Source: Candidatus Nitrosocosmicus oleophilus
GTDB taxonomy: Archaea > Thermoproteota > Nitrososphaeria > Nitrososphaerales > Nitrososphaeraceae
NCBI RefSeq assembly: GCF_000802205.1
Contig: NZ_CP012850.1
Span: forward strand, 3,188,587-3,252,586
Length of the DNA: 64,000 nucleotides
Direction of reading: 5' to 3'
Made by a program: the position numbers and the translations under genes. Below are positions 45,283 through 56,064 of the stretch, in pieces. The number at the start of each line of letters is the position of its first letter. Position 1 is the stretch's first letter. Under the pieces are notes generated by a model. The model was not told the DNA's origin. It made no database searches and was given only the letters and a program-made list of their open reading frames with translations.

Positions 45283-45945
45283 TTAATTGAGTGGATATTG
45301 AAAGTCAAACGCATTTTCCCTCACTTGTGCATCACTTCCCCTATTCAGCGTATAAAAATAGGTTCCATTTACGTCATACACCTTGGAAGTAGAGGAATTA
45401 GAATTATCTGCAATTGCAGGTAAAAATTTTCCTTGAGAATCAAAAAGTGAATTTCCTTCTTCGTCCAATGGTGTCCTGTCACGAAGAACGATGCTTTGAT
45501 TTCCTATTATTGGATACACTGATTCGAGAGAATCTACAAATCCCTCTGTTCTGGATCCTAGATCTCCAGAAGCTATCCTTACATTGTCAAGGTAGACATT
45601 ATAGGTAACAGTTTCCAGGATTGCTGCCCCCCTATTTGGATTATATACTGTGAAAACAGTTTCCAACCTAGATTCGTTGTTTACTGGTACTACTTTCACC
45701 GAATTAATCGATAAAGATAAATTTTGGCTGTTGAGCTGCTGAGGGGTTAGTTCGGTGGTTTCAGGCGAGTTAGATGCTGAAGGCTGATTTGACTGGGGTG
45801 GTACCGCATTAGTGCCGTTGACCACTGATTCAGGATTATTGTTTGATTTTGAATTTTGAGATAAAAATCCTATATTAAACAAGTAAAAAACTACTCCTAT
45901 AACTATTATACCTATTCCGACTGCGTATAAAACCCTAGTTTTCAT
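45283..45945 (-). CDS. Membrane-anchored LEA14/WHy-like protein
   Basis: 220 residues. One N-terminal membrane helix (about 5-28), a Ser/Asn/Pro/Gln-rich linker (30-75), then an outside domain starting NLSLSINSVKVVPVNNESRL and FTVYNPNRGAAILETVTYNV. This is the pattern of LEA14/water-stress (WHy) domains. A related protein is at 56065-56565. Likely an envelope protein; role unknown. Divergent from the methyltransferase gene. Confidence 0.7.
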   Translation of the reverse strand: MKTRVLYAVGIGIIVIGVVFYLFNIGFLSQNSKSNNNPESVVNGTNAVPPQSNQPSASNSPETTELTPQQLNSQNLSLSINSVKVVPVNNESRLETVFTVYNPNRGAAILETVTYNVYLDNVRIASGDLGSRTEGFVDSLESVYPIIGNQSIVLRDRTPLDEEGNSLFDSQGKFLPAIADNSNSSTSKVYDVNGTYFYTLNRGSDAQVRENAFDFQYPLN

Positions 45946-46031
45946 AAATATGAGAATTTATCACTTGAGCCTATAAAATGGTTTAGAAAAATTTTAAGAA
46001 TGAAACCATGTAATATTTTAAACTATACCAA

Positions 46032-46853
46032 ATGAGGTCTTTAAGACATGAAAGAGGAAATTGGGATGCGGAAAATTATCACAAAGTTTCATCCATACAA
46101 GAAACCTGGGCAATAGAACTATTAGCTAAAAGAAAGTGGAAGGGAAATGAGGTATTAATAGATGCAGGATGTGGAAGTGGTAGGGTTACCAGAATTATCT
46201 CAAATATTTTGAAAAATGGTAAAATCTATGCTATCGATTTGGATCAAAACATGATCGAACAGGCAAAGATAAATCTAAAGGATAAAGAAAATGTGATTTT
46301 TGTCAATGCAGATTTATCCTCTGTCGAAATACCAGAACCAGTAGATGTTGTCTTTTCTAACGCAGTATTACATTGGATCAAAGATCATTACAAACTATTC
46401 TGTAACTTTTGGCAACTACTAAAGCATTCCGGGGAAATTTTAATTCAATGTGGAGGTAAAGGAAATCTAGGAACAGTCAAGCTCATGTTAGATTTGACAA
46501 GAAAGAGTAGTAAATTCAAAGGCTATTTTCATGACTGGAAGGACCCATGGAATTTTGCTTCAGCTGAAGAAACATTTTCAATAATGGAAAGGGTGGGGTT
46601 TAAACAGATTGAAACTGGTCTGACAAAAAAAATAGCAAAATTTTCTAGTTTTGAGGAATATAGACTATTTATGAAAACGGTGGTAATGAAACCATATTTA
46701 TCTTATTTGCCTTCTGATTATGACAATCAGATTGTAAATTCCTTTATGGACTGTTTCTTTAAGCATCAAAAGAAGAATATTAAGGGATTTTCTGAAGATA
46801 GTACCGGCTATGCTTTAGACTATACTAGACTAAACATTCGTGCGATCAAGTGA
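46032..46853 (+). CDS. Class I SAM-dependent methyltransferase (Tam-like)
   Basis: 273 residues. Motif I VLIDAGCGSGRVTRII (about 38-53), motif II acidic end IYAIDLDQNM, motif III VNADLSSVEI and motif IV VDVVFSNAVLHWI. The overall order and the LHWI motif resemble trans-aconitate methyltransferase/malonyl-ACP methyltransferase relatives. The C-terminal helical region varies in this group, so substrate is open. Intact, unlike the other methyltransferase at 16545-17437. Confidence 0.82.
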   Translation: MRSLRHERGNWDAENYHKVSSIQETWAIELLAKRKWKGNEVLIDAGCGSGRVTRIISNILKNGKIYAIDLDQNMIEQAKINLKDKENVIFVNADLSSVEIPEPVDVVFSNAVLHWIKDHYKLFCNFWQLLKHSGEILIQCGGKGNLGTVKLMLDLTRKSSKFKGYFHDWKDPWNFASAEETFSIMERVGFKQIETGLTKKIAKFSSFEEYRLFMKTVVMKPYLSYLPSDYDNQIVNSFMDCFFKHQKKNIKGFSEDSTGYALDYTRLNIRAIK

Positions 46854-47006
46854 ACATTATAGTAGAAACACAATCGATTGATAGAATGTATTGTACTAGA
46901 CATCAGAGAATAAAATAATAAAATATTTTGGATCAAGGGATACAAATGTCAAATGAAATCCAGATAAGCAGCTAGATTCTAAAATAGATAAGTAAATGAG
47001 TAATAA

Positions 47007-48095
47007 TCAAATGGTAACTGGATTGTCATTTTGCAAATAGCTTCTAATAGGTGAAATTATTTTGTCTAGATACCTGGAAGTGGCTGCCTTTAGATCCATG
47101 GGATGAATCTTGTCTTGTTCGTAATCATTTTTAAGCTCATTATACGAGAAGTACGACATGTTACCCCCATATTTTTGGGGGCGTTCCAATACAAATTCAT
47201 CAAACTGATGGAATATTACATGGTTAATGATTTCTAAGACTGGGTTGCCTGCTGAAATCTTTGAAGGACAATAAGCTTTTTTTATCTTTTTAGAAATCTC
47301 ATCGGATGTATCATGAATTAGTATACTACTAGAAGGATTACTCTTGCTCATTTTGCTAAATATTTTATGATCATCATCTAAGACTCCATCGTCAGATTCT
47401 GTAGTGGTGTAAGTTGGAGCGGCAGTAGAAGTAATACTATTAGAAACAGGTTCAGATAGACCTGGTAACAAATGATGGTGAACGGAAACTGGAACTTTCC
47501 AACCTAATTTTGGAAAAACTTCTCTCACCAACATATGGATCTTACGTTGATCGGTTCCAGCGTGTACAATATCTAGATCTAGGGCTTTGATATCCACTGA
47601 TTGCATAGAAGGATAGAGAAGTTGTGAAAAATCAAGTGAATCTTTCTCTGTTCTTCCCATAATTGTTAATGATCTTAATGTTCTTGCGAGCGTAATTTGC
47701 TTTGAGAAAAGTACAAAATTTTTCCAATAATCATCAGTTTCTTCATAAAGCTTTGTGCCGTGAATTATGTTAACGCCAGGGCAAAAAAATTTGAATGCTT
47801 TTTCATAATAATTTGAAATTTTTGAAATTAATTCCCAATCACTGTTTAGTTTATTATTGATATAAGTATGCCAATCAGCTAGAAACACATTAGCTTGGAC
47901 GTCGGCCTTCAGAAAATCATTGATCTTAAAGCCTGTAACTATAAGGCTACCTAAATGTAATCTTCCGGAAATTTCCAATCCGATATAATGTCTAGGCGTT
48001 GTTTTGGTTTCAAATAATGTAGCGAGTTCATTTGACGCTATTATTTCTTCTGTTGGAGGTCTCTTAATTAATCGGATCTTCTCTTCAACGTCCAT
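47007..48095 (-). CDS. tyrS: Tyrosyl-tRNA synthetase
   Basis: 362 residues, usual size for the archaeal/eukaryotic type. It charges tRNA-Tyr. GLEISGRLHLGSLIVTGF contains the HIGH-equivalent HLGS. VFLADWHTYINNKL is the tyrosine-pocket strand, DIVHAGTDQRKIHML the conserved recognition loop and SKMSKSNPSSSI the KMSKS loop. A short insertion rich in Ser, Thr and Asp (about 220-238) precedes KMSKS. Part of the housekeeping block together with the next two minus-strand genes. Confidence 0.88.
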   Translation of the reverse strand: MDVEEKIRLIKRPPTEEIIASNELATLFETKTTPRHYIGLEISGRLHLGSLIVTGFKINDFLKADVQANVFLADWHTYINNKLNSDWELISKISNYYEKAFKFFCPGVNIIHGTKLYEETDDYWKNFVLFSKQITLARTLRSLTIMGRTEKDSLDFSQLLYPSMQSVDIKALDLDIVHAGTDQRKIHMLVREVFPKLGWKVPVSVHHHLLPGLSEPVSNSITSTAAPTYTTTESDDGVLDDDHKIFSKMSKSNPSSSILIHDTSDEISKKIKKAYCPSKISAGNPVLEIINHVIFHQFDEFVLERPQKYGGNMSYFSYNELKNDYEQDKIHPMDLKAATSRYLDKIISPIRSYLQNDNPVTI

Positions 48096-48188
48096 TACAA
48101 AATTTTAGTATGGAGATTATTATAAACTGTTTAATTCAACAATCTCTTTTGAACAAAACCAAATCAGGTTAAAAGTAAAAAATTTGAA

Positions 48189-49355
48189 TTAGTCTTTTAA
48201 CTTGTTAACTTTTATGCTGTTGAGCTTTCTCGGAAAAACATAAGTATCTGGTTCTGATGGACCTAAAGTTGAATCAGAGACTGTAGATATAGGATTTTTT
48301 CTACTACTTTCAATTGCAAACAATGGCTCGCAATTTACCTTAATGAATTTCTTCCTGCTACGATATTTCTTATCCATTCTAAAATACAGATAGTATTCCA
48401 GTACTCCTTCACGGACCCCGGTAGGACATACCAATAAATTGTTAAAATTCTGCTTATTTATCAATATTTTTACGATAAAACTACCTGTTGTAATTGTTTT
48501 AGCTCTTTCAGGGTCAACGGATTTTAGTTTTGATAATTCTTCAATAGATAGTCCTCTAAAAATAGTGTTTGCAAGGGTTATCATTCTTTTATCAAGTACC
48601 GCACGACTATGATAAAAAGAAGGAGCTGTATATATCATATGCGACATGAACTTGTAAATCGCCCTAATTGTTCCTCCTATTGCCACCATTTTTGTATCAG
48701 GAGATCTTCCCAAACTCAATTGAAATTTTGATGGGATATTTTCAACAAGTGATTTTTCCAATCTTTCATAATTAATATTGGACCAGGTTTCGCTCTCCTC
48801 TACACCATTATTATAATTTACGAATTCTTCAGAGAGTCTCAAAACTCCCATATCTAAACAAATCGTTTTTAATATTCTAAAATCTTGAACATACATCAAT
48901 TCAAGGCTACCACCACCAAGATCAAAGAACAAGCCATTGGGGATATGCATGTAGGATTGAGCACCCAAATAAGAAAAAAATCCTTCTTCTGGTCCTGACA
49001 AAATATTGAATAGAAACCCCGTACTATCTTCTAGTGTATCCACTACGAATTTCTGGTTAGATGCGTCCCTTACTGCACTAGTCGCTATAGGAATGACTAC
49101 ATCTATGTTCTTTTCTTTCAAATCCTTTTTAAAATTATCAAGTGCTTTGATTGTTCTGTCAACATTTTTATCAGATATTATATTGTCGTTTCTAATTAAC
49201 TCTGAACCGATTTGAACATAATCCTGTTTCTGATACTGTTTTTTATAATGCCCATTTTTGTAAATATCATAAGTAGAAATTTTTATGGAATTATAACCAA
49301 GGTCTATTATAGCAAGACTTTCCTTTTTCCCAGACTCTATCGACTCAGCATACAA
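48189..49355 (-). CDS. Ppx/GppA-family phosphatase
   Basis: 388 residues of the ASKHA fold. Phosphate-1 motif LAIIDLGYNSIKIST (usual DxGSNS, here Tyr-Asn), SAVRDASN, SGPEEGFFSYLG and the phosphate-2 motif FFDLGGGSLELMYV are all present. The length covers the two ATPase-like lobes plus a short tail without the HD domain of long bacterial enzymes. It degrades polyphosphate or (p)ppGpp-type compounds; in archaea exopolyphosphatase is most likely. Confidence 0.85.
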   Translation of the reverse strand: MYAESIESGKKESLAIIDLGYNSIKISTYDIYKNGHYKKQYQKQDYVQIGSELIRNDNIISDKNVDRTIKALDNFKKDLKEKNIDVVIPIATSAVRDASNQKFVVDTLEDSTGFLFNILSGPEEGFFSYLGAQSYMHIPNGLFFDLGGGSLELMYVQDFRILKTICLDMGVLRLSEEFVNYNNGVEESETWSNINYERLEKSLVENIPSKFQLSLGRSPDTKMVAIGGTIRAIYKFMSHMIYTAPSFYHSRAVLDKRMITLANTIFRGLSIEELSKLKSVDPERAKTITTGSFIVKILINKQNFNNLLVCPTGVREGVLEYYLYFRMDKKYRSRKKFIKVNCEPLFAIESSRKNPISTVSDSTLGPSEPDTYVFPRKLNSIKVNKLKD

Positions 49356-49483
49356 CTATATTAAAAACTACAAAAAAGTAGTTTATTTAATTTTTTGTTT
49401 ATCGGTTATGCATACAATATACGCACCAAAACCCTACTAGAGTATAAGAAAATATGTAGAGAAAAGTAGATGGAATTATCTTA

Positions 49484-51661
49484 TCATCTGTATTGTGAAA
49501 GCGTTACCTTTTCTCCTGGTTTCATATCTCTTTGAGTTTTTATCTTCTTTACAGCATCTTCGAAATGTTTCATTGTAACATGTGCCTCAGTTGCATGTTT
49601 TGCAGCGTCTTCGGGATTACTATATTTTTGAAGATACTCATGCAACACGAGTGAAATCGCCGTATTTGCAACTGCAGACATATCTGCACCACTAAATCCA
49701 TCTGTTAGTTCGGCAATTCTCTGTAAATTGACTTCACCTGTTAATGGCTTTTCCTTTGCATATATTTCCAAGATCTTTAGCCTTGTACTTATATCGGGTT
49801 TTGGGACAAATACTATCTTGTCAAATCTACCTGGCCTTAGCAATGCACTGTCAATCATATCTAGACGATTGGTTGCAGCAATAATAACTACGCCATTTAA
49901 TTCTTGAATTCCATCCATTTCTGTCAGTAACTGAGAAACCATTCGTTCAGTGCCTGCATTAACGCCTTCCATTCCTCTGATAGGAGCAATGGAATCTATT
50001 TCATCAAAGAAAACAACACATGGTGCAGCTTGTCTTGCTCGTCGGAAAATTTCTCTGATCCCTCTTTCAGATTCGCCTATCCATTTTGACAATAATTCTG
50101 GTCCTTTTACGCTGATGAAATTGGCTTCAGATTCTGTTGCGACTGCCTTGGCAAGCATAGTTTTTCCGGTACCAGAGGGACCATGCATCAGAATTCCTTT
50201 AGGTACAGAGTGACCTAGTTTTGTATAAAGATCTGGGTACCTTAACGGCCATTCCACTGCTTCCTGTAACTCTCGTTTAACATCATCTAATCCACCTATA
50301 TCATTCCATTCAACATCGGGAGATTCCAGATAAACTTCCCTCATGGCAGATGGCATCACTTCTTTAAGAGCATTCTCAAAGTCAGACATTGAAATAATCA
50401 ATTTTTCAAGTGTCTCGGGCGGGATTTTCTCATCTTCCAAGTTAAGTTCAGGTAACAATCGTCTAAGACATTTCATCGCAGCTTCCTTACAGAGGTATTC
50501 CAAATCTGCACCAACAAAACCATGACTTACAGATGCTATTTTTTCTTGATTTACATCTGATTCTAAAGGCATGTTTCTTGTGTGAATTTGTAGGATTTCT
50601 AATCTACCACGTTTATCAGGAACTTTGATTTCAATTTCTCGGTCAAATCGACCAGGTCTTCTTAGAGCTGGATCTATAGCATTTGGCCTATTTGTGGCAG
50701 CGATAACTATAACTTTACCTCTTGCTTCTAATCCATCCATCAAAGATAATAACTGAGATACAACTCTTCTTTCAACTTCTCCTGTTACCTCTTCTCGCTT
50801 TGGAGTTATAGAGTCTATTTCGTCAATAAATATTATAGAAGGAGCCTTTTCTTTGGTTTCTTTAAATATTTCACGCAGTCTTGCTTCAGATTCACCGTAG
50901 AATTTGCTCATTATTTCTGGTCCAGAAATACTGATAAAGTGTGCATTACTTTCATTGGCCACTGCTTTTGCCAACAAGGTTTTACCGGTACCTGGAGGTC
51001 CATACAACAACACTCCCTTTGGTGCCTCTATACCCAGTTTTTCAAATATTTCTGGATGTCGTAATGGCAGTTCTATCATTTCACGAACTTTTTGAATTTC
51101 CTCTTTTAAGCCACCGATATCTTCGTATGTTACTTGGGGTACTCCACGAAGAGTTTCTCCCCTTTCAGCAATATGAAATACAGTTTTTTGAGTAACTAAA
51201 ACGGCATCAACACCAGGACCTGGAGTGACACCTATGACTTGAAATGTAAGTCTACCACCAAAATATGGCACCATCACATTGTCGCCTTTGATTAATGGTA
51301 CACTTTCAAGAGCATCAGCTAAATATCGTTCATCAATTGGAGGAATAGCTTCTAATGGTGCAACTATGACTTTTTCTGCAGGAACAGCTTTAATCTTTCT
51401 AACAATTACAGTGTCTCCTATAGCTACACCCGCATTATTTCTAACCAGACCATCAACTCGAATTATACCCTTACCTTCGTCCGAAGGATAAAGAGGCAAA
51501 CATTTTGCAACTGTTTTGCGTTTACCTCTAATTTCCACGACATCACCTGTAGATGCGCTCAAAGCATCCATAGAATCATAATCAATTCTAGCAACACCAC
51601 GGCCTACATCTCGGGTATAAGCTTCAAGCACCTTTAAAGAAAGAGTATTACTCTGAGACAT
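49484..51661 (-). CDS. cdc48: Cdc48/VAT AAA+ ATPase
   Basis: 725 residues with N-domain (1-175; double-psi barrel part opens [20 protein letters not shown]), D1 (Walker A GPPGTGKT 221-228, Walker B FIDEID) and D2 (Walker A GPSGTGKT 494-501, Walker B FFDEID). The usual second Pro in the D2 P-loop is Ser. It unfolds and extracts proteins, feeding the proteasome or proteases. The C-terminal LSQYR lacks a strict HbYX ending. Its promoter region faces a short AT-rich spacer before a secreted-protein gene. Confidence 0.95.
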   Translation of the reverse strand: MSQSNTLSLKVLEAYTRDVGRGVARIDYDSMDALSASTGDVVEIRGKRKTVAKCLPLYPSDEGKGIIRVDGLVRNNAGVAIGDTVIVRKIKAVPAEKVIVAPLEAIPPIDERYLADALESVPLIKGDNVMVPYFGGRLTFQVIGVTPGPGVDAVLVTQKTVFHIAERGETLRGVPQVTYEDIGGLKEEIQKVREMIELPLRHPEIFEKLGIEAPKGVLLYGPPGTGKTLLAKAVANESNAHFISISGPEIMSKFYGESEARLREIFKETKEKAPSIIFIDEIDSITPKREEVTGEVERRVVSQLLSLMDGLEARGKVIVIAATNRPNAIDPALRRPGRFDREIEIKVPDKRGRLEILQIHTRNMPLESDVNQEKIASVSHGFVGADLEYLCKEAAMKCLRRLLPELNLEDEKIPPETLEKLIISMSDFENALKEVMPSAMREVYLESPDVEWNDIGGLDDVKRELQEAVEWPLRYPDLYTKLGHSVPKGILMHGPSGTGKTMLAKAVATESEANFISVKGPELLSKWIGESERGIREIFRRARQAAPCVVFFDEIDSIAPIRGMEGVNAGTERMVSQLLTEMDGIQELNGVVIIAATNRLDMIDSALLRPGRFDKIVFVPKPDISTRLKILEIYAKEKPLTGEVNLQRIAELTDGFSGADMSAVANTAISLVLHEYLQKYSNPEDAAKHATEAHVTMKHFEDAVKKIKTQRDMKPGEKVTLSQYR

Positions 51662-51848
51662 GATTACTACTTAATATTTAATAACATACTACTTATACAC
51701 TTTTGTAAAACAAACCGTAGCAAAAACAGGTATTTTATGAAGCATTAAGTGTCGCATCAATAAGGACATATAAAACCAAAATACAGAACCAAAAAAACAT
51801 AATCACAATTTTATGAAATAACTGATCGGGTTAACCCGATCTGGTAAT

Positions 51849-52751
51849 CTATTGTTTTACGATACCGATAATAGGCATGTTCACAAACTCTTTGGATAAT
51901 GGCGTTTGACTGTCGAAATTAACAAACAACACGCTGTTGTCGATAACCGATATCGATACACCTACACCCTTAAAGTTATTTGTCTCATCAGATATGGTTG
52001 CATTATTTGACTTTATTTCTTGGATAACATCGATCTTACCTGAATATGTTACATCTTCATTCTGTTGCTGTACAGAATTCCCCACAAAATTTGATAGAAA
52101 ATATGAAGTGGTATTGCCTATAACGTTATGGTTATCAGCTAATTGGGTACTAACGCTGGTGTTATTATTAACTGCAGAAGTATCATTTCCAGATTCAATA
52201 GATGTAGCCAAGTTATAATAAACAGGTTCCTCTATAAAGCTAGCATTAAAGTCCTTTGAACCATTATCCTTCGTTATCAAAGACCAATTACCGAACATAG
52301 TGTTTATTATAACACCAGTATCTTGATTATACTCTGACCCAGTAATTGTCCCATTTAGATTAGCCTTGCCTGATCCAGAGTTAATGTTGTTAGTAGATGT
52401 TGTGGTGGTTGTACCATCATCGCATGTATTTTTTGTTGTGCTCGTTGTTTTACCATTCTCGTTAGTTTGAGACTGTATTGAGATATTGTTATTACAGTTA
52501 TTATTATTGTTATTATTGCTAGATTCAATTGTTGATTGAATGTTATCCTGAGTTTGTTTCATGAAATCATCAAAATTTAATTGCGCATTTACAGGACCAA
52601 TGTTAAAAGCAAGAGAGGTTGAAACCATTAAGATAGGGAGTATAAGAAAAATGAACTTATATTTATTTAGATGGATGTCAAAATTACTATGATTTTGTAA
52701 CATATTAAAACTGTAGGTTTTTTTACTAGACATTAATAATTCACATTTCAT
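51849..52751 (-). CDS. Secreted Asn/Thr-rich protein
   Basis: 300 residues; the first in-frame Met may be too early and the Met at about 17 is possible. Hydrophobic signal peptide about 32-57 (ends VNAQ). A low-complexity region (75-135) has Asn and Thr runs and two cysteines. The rest is a beta-rich domain (FGNWSLITKDNGSKDFNASF, VTYSGKIDVIQEI, VGVSISVIDNSVLFVNFD) related in style to other thaumarchaeal exported proteins. No known domain; likely envelope-attached and glycosylated. Confidence 0.65.
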   Translation of the reverse strand: MKCELLMSSKKTYSFNMLQNHSNFDIHLNKYKFIFLILPILMVSTSLAFNIGPVNAQLNFDDFMKQTQDNIQSTIESSNNNNNNNCNNNISIQSQTNENGKTTSTTKNTCDDGTTTTTSTNNINSGSGKANLNGTITGSEYNQDTGVIINTMFGNWSLITKDNGSKDFNASFIEEPVYYNLATSIESGNDTSAVNNNTSVSTQLADNHNVIGNTTSYFLSNFVGNSVQQQNEDVTYSGKIDVIQEIKSNNATISDETNNFKGVGVSISVIDNSVLFVNFDSQTPLSKEFVNMPIIGIVKQ

Positions 52752-52883
52752 ATATGCAAAATATGATTTATGTTTTACTGAATAAAAGATAGGGATTTAT
52801 ATTAGTTTATTTTCTTATATAAAATAATTATAAATGATTTTAGTGGTACTTGAGATCTCTAGGTATTTTCGTTTCATATATGA

Positions 52884-54179
52884 ATGAATGATCGTTTAAT
52901 GAAGATATCATCACCAGATATTGATAAACTCGCGGGAATTGAATATTACACAACAGAGTTTGAAGGAATAGGTGGAACTATAAAAAAAAATACTGAGGAC
53001 TTTCATGTACAAGAGATAATAAATGACATTTTCTTAAGCCAGATCTCTCCTGAGCAGACTGCAAGCAATATTTTCCCAGTTTATGAAATTAGAAAAAAGG
53101 GAATAGATTCAAGTCATGCGATTCTGACTTTGAGGAAAAAAACGGGCCTTGATCTCAAAATAGTGGGCATAAAAGATGCAAAGGCGACTACAATTCAATA
53201 TGCTAGCAGCAGCACAAGAAAGGTCATAAAAAATATCGATCTTGGAAAAATAAAATTGACACTGGTTGGCTACTCAAGAAAACCAATAGAAAAGAACAAT
53301 TTGGTAGGAAATACGTTTGAAATAAGAATTGTTGAACCAAAAAGAGACAAACTAGATAACATTTCACAATTTTTGTATGATATTAATAACTTGGGCAACT
53401 ATTATGGATTACAAAGATTTGGAAGTGAACGGTTGGTGACTCATCTAGTTGGAAAAGCCATCCTTGAGAGAAAATTTGACAAGGCAACCGAGATCTTAAT
53501 GACTTGTACCACAAAATATGACTCAAAATTTAGTCGTGAAATTAGGGAAAAACTGAGAGACATCAAAAGTAATCCAAATTTGCTACACGAAATCCCTCCT
53601 GGAATGGATATAGAGAAGAATTTGGCCCAAGCAATATTGAGGGGAAAAGATCCTATCTCGGCCTTGAGAACTATCCCTATTAATATCAGAAGACTATTTG
53701 TCCAAGCGTTTCAGGCATATCTTTTCAATAAGACTTTAAGTGTTGCTATTAGGGACGACTTTTCCCTTAACATACCTGAAGAAAATGATCTCTGTTTTGA
53801 CGTTTATGATGATAGCTTGATCTTTGGAAAAATTCGCAAATATGAGAAGGAAAAACCTACTGATAGTAGAATACATAGATTACCGATTATTAGATTACCA
53901 GGATATTCTTTCCAACCTGGTAAAAATAGATTTGACAAGATACTAAAGGAATTCATGAAAAGTGAAAACATGACCGCCAAAGATTTTTTTATCAAGGAGA
54001 TGCAGGAATTAAGTGAGTCGGGCGGTTTCAGGCAAGCTTGTTTTGTATGCAAAAACTTCAAACATAAAAAAGAAGAGAACTCACTGTTAGTTGGGTTCTC
54101 AGTACCAAAAGGATCTTACGCAACTATTTTATTAAGAGAGCTAATCAAACCCGCTAATCCTATTGAGTCAGGTTTTTAG
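52884..54179 (+). CDS. truD: tRNA pseudouridine(13) synthase TruD
   Basis: 431 residues, the archaeal length. It turns U13 of tRNA into pseudouridine. Catalytic Asp lies in VGIKDAKATTIQYAS (about 98). Other family motifs: GNTFEIRIVEP, LGNYYGLQRFGSERLVTHLVG and FVQAFQAYLFNKTLS; the TRUD insertion domain occupies the middle third. Start is at the ATG beginning MNDRLMKIS. Divergent from the secreted-protein gene. Confidence 0.93.
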   Translation: MNDRLMKISSPDIDKLAGIEYYTTEFEGIGGTIKKNTEDFHVQEIINDIFLSQISPEQTASNIFPVYEIRKKGIDSSHAILTLRKKTGLDLKIVGIKDAKATTIQYASSSTRKVIKNIDLGKIKLTLVGYSRKPIEKNNLVGNTFEIRIVEPKRDKLDNISQFLYDINNLGNYYGLQRFGSERLVTHLVGKAILERKFDKATEILMTCTTKYDSKFSREIREKLRDIKSNPNLLHEIPPGMDIEKNLAQAILRGKDPISALRTIPINIRRLFVQAFQAYLFNKTLSVAIRDDFSLNIPEENDLCFDVYDDSLIFGKIRKYEKEKPTDSRIHRLPIIRLPGYSFQPGKNRFDKILKEFMKSENMTAKDFFIKEMQELSESGGFRQACFVCKNFKHKKEENSLLVGFSVPKGSYATILLRELIKPANPIESGF

Positions 54180-54276
54180 AGCAATTTGGAAAGAGAGTCG
54201 CCAACTTTTTTGCAAAAAAAGAAGTGAATAATAAATAGACATAATTATGACAATGTATAAATATATACATTAGTGA

Positions 54277-54564
54277 GTGTGGGATAAGATTTCGACCAAG
54301 AATGATTTACCACTATTCAAAGCATTCGTAACAATAGGAATATTAGTCATATTTTTTGGTTTAGCATTTATAATTATTGATTTGGTTGTAAACGAATTCA
54401 CAGAAGGTTTGAGACTAATAGGTAGTAGATTTGTAATAGTAGGCATAGTAACCATAGCCATAGCTTTTATCTATAAAAATCACGTAGTAATCGGATTCAT
54501 ACTCAGACAATTTAAGAATAGACTAACAGATCAGGATAGATTTTCAAAATGGTACAAGCCATAA
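54277..54564 (+). CDS. Small two-helix membrane protein
   Basis: 95 residues from GTG. Two membrane segments (about 15-36 and 47-67) with a short loop VVNEFTEGLRLIGSRF, and a basic C-terminal tail (FKNRLTDQDRFSKWYKP). No known family. Lies 97 bases after truD on the same strand and 140 before the next gene. Confidence 0.6.
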   Translation: MWDKISTKNDLPLFKAFVTIGILVIFFGLAFIIIDLVVNEFTEGLRLIGSRFVIVGIVTIAIAFIYKNHVVIGFILRQFKNRLTDQDRFSKWYKP

Positions 54565-54704
54565 ATAATATGTATACTTTGGCTACGATTTGCTTGTAAA
54601 TTATGCGCGAGATAGTAATGTACCTATATGATGGTTGAATTGGATTCAAATTGACAAAAACCAAACAGTTAAAAAGAAAAATTCTAACAAGTTGAATTAG
54701 CTAG

Positions 54705-55445
54705 TTGGCAATTGAAGAAATAAGATATGATTTTAGAGAACATTCTGAGCAATTTCACAGCTACTTTACAAAAATTATGAAGCTGATAATCATATCCAAA
54801 CTAAATTGTCTTGAAAAGAACCTCACATCTTTGAAATATTTCAATGAGGTAATAAGCAGGATTGACGGATGTGATATTCACAAGGTAAAATATGGTAAGC
54901 CCATGATATTTACTAAGTTCTTTGGTTATGAATTCAATTATCATACAGTAAGAGTCAAGATAAGGATTACTGACAAGTATACAATAGACATATCCTTAGA
55001 GTCAATTATCCCAGATTTTGTGAAAACATTTGATAAACTAAGTACAGATACAAATGAAATCAACTGGAATACAAATAAGCATCCAACAAATGGGATTAAG
55101 TTTGGAGACGATCAAACCACAAATTCCCAAGATAACTCAAATCTTCAATTGATTGAGAAGGAAGCCAAATTGACTTTCTATTTGTTAGATTCATTCATCC
55201 AAACATTATATCTTTTGATGACTCAATCAAGTGAAAGTACTAATGGTCTAAGTGGTCGAAATATTGAAATCAAAGATATTTCGGTCTCTAGAAAAATTCT
55301 TAATATTGAAATGCTCGTCGATGAAAAAACAGTAATTTTGGATTTTCTCCCAAAGTCTAAAAATGGTGTGGTGGTTTCAATAGATAATGATGAAAAGATT
55401 GGAGAAACTATCAGGACCGTGATGTTACAAAATAGATATACCTGA
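54705..55445 (+). CDS. Hypothetical 246-residue protein
   Basis: Starts at TTG. No signal peptide or membrane helix. A helical N-terminus (EHSEQFHSYFTKIMKLIIIS), a beta-rich middle (HTVRVKIRITDKYTIDISLE) and a Thr/Asn-rich insertion (113-138) are seen. The final part (ISVSRKILNIEMLVDEKTVI, VVSIDNDEKIGETI) looks like a small alpha/beta domain. Family not recognised. Convergent with the CopD-like gene. Confidence 0.55.
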   Translation: MAIEEIRYDFREHSEQFHSYFTKIMKLIIISKLNCLEKNLTSLKYFNEVISRIDGCDIHKVKYGKPMIFTKFFGYEFNYHTVRVKIRITDKYTIDISLESIIPDFVKTFDKLSTDTNEINWNTNKHPTNGIKFGDDQTTNSQDNSNLQLIEKEAKLTFYLLDSFIQTLYLLMTQSSESTNGLSGRNIEIKDISVSRKILNIEMLVDEKTVILDFLPKSKNGVVVSIDNDEKIGETIRTVMLQNRYT

Positions 55446-55469
55446 GGTTTCAAATGTTTTGGTACGTAT

Positions 55470-55976
55470 TTAGATGCTTCCTACTCCACCCCTATCTAGT
55501 AATGCAGCCAAAAACAATATTCCTATTGATAATCCAACAGTTATTCTACCTAAGAGGATTATTTTATTTCTTAAATAGGAAAAATATTCATCTGGAACTT
55601 CTCTTTTTAGAATGCGAGATTCAACATTCTTGTTTAGAAGTAAAATGTGAATAACGTACACAATAATCATCACAAATACTAATATTATTTTAGCTAAGAG
55701 AATATATCCATAGGTGGATTCAAATAGAAAGTATGGCTGATCCAAAAACGATCGAGCATTATACACGCCTGTAATGACTAGTATAATCAATGAGGCCCCA
55801 CCTAGGTAGTTGAATCGACGTCCTACTACAACCATGAATGAAATTCTCTTGTTGACATCAGGCATAGTCTTCTTAAGAAGAGGTGCCAAAACAATCCCTA
55901 GAAAAATAGCTCCACCTACCCATATTGAAGAAAAAACTAGATGAATCCATGTAACTAATGGATCAAGAATAAACAT
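55470..55976 (-). CDS. CopD-like four-helix membrane protein
   Basis: 168 residues, four membrane helices. The first carries WIHLVFSSIWVGGAIF with the conserved His and Trp-x-Gly-Gly of the CopD/YebZ family, followed by LAPLLKK and GRRFNYLGGASLIILVITGV. CopD relatives take part in copper import or bind haem or copper in the membrane, which would suit a copper-rich ammonia-oxidiser. No CopC partner is nearby. Confidence 0.75.
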   Translation of the reverse strand: MFILDPLVTWIHLVFSSIWVGGAIFLGIVLAPLLKKTMPDVNKRISFMVVVGRRFNYLGGASLIILVITGVYNARSFLDQPYFLFESTYGYILLAKIILVFVMIIVYVIHILLLNKNVESRILKREVPDEYFSYLRNKIILLGRITVGLSIGILFLAALLDRGGVGSI

Positions 55977-56064
55977 TGGATAGTGTCATTTCTGTATCCT
56001 ATAATATATTATTATAAACAAAGTTTTTTAATACCAATACTTTACAGATCAATTCGATAGAGTA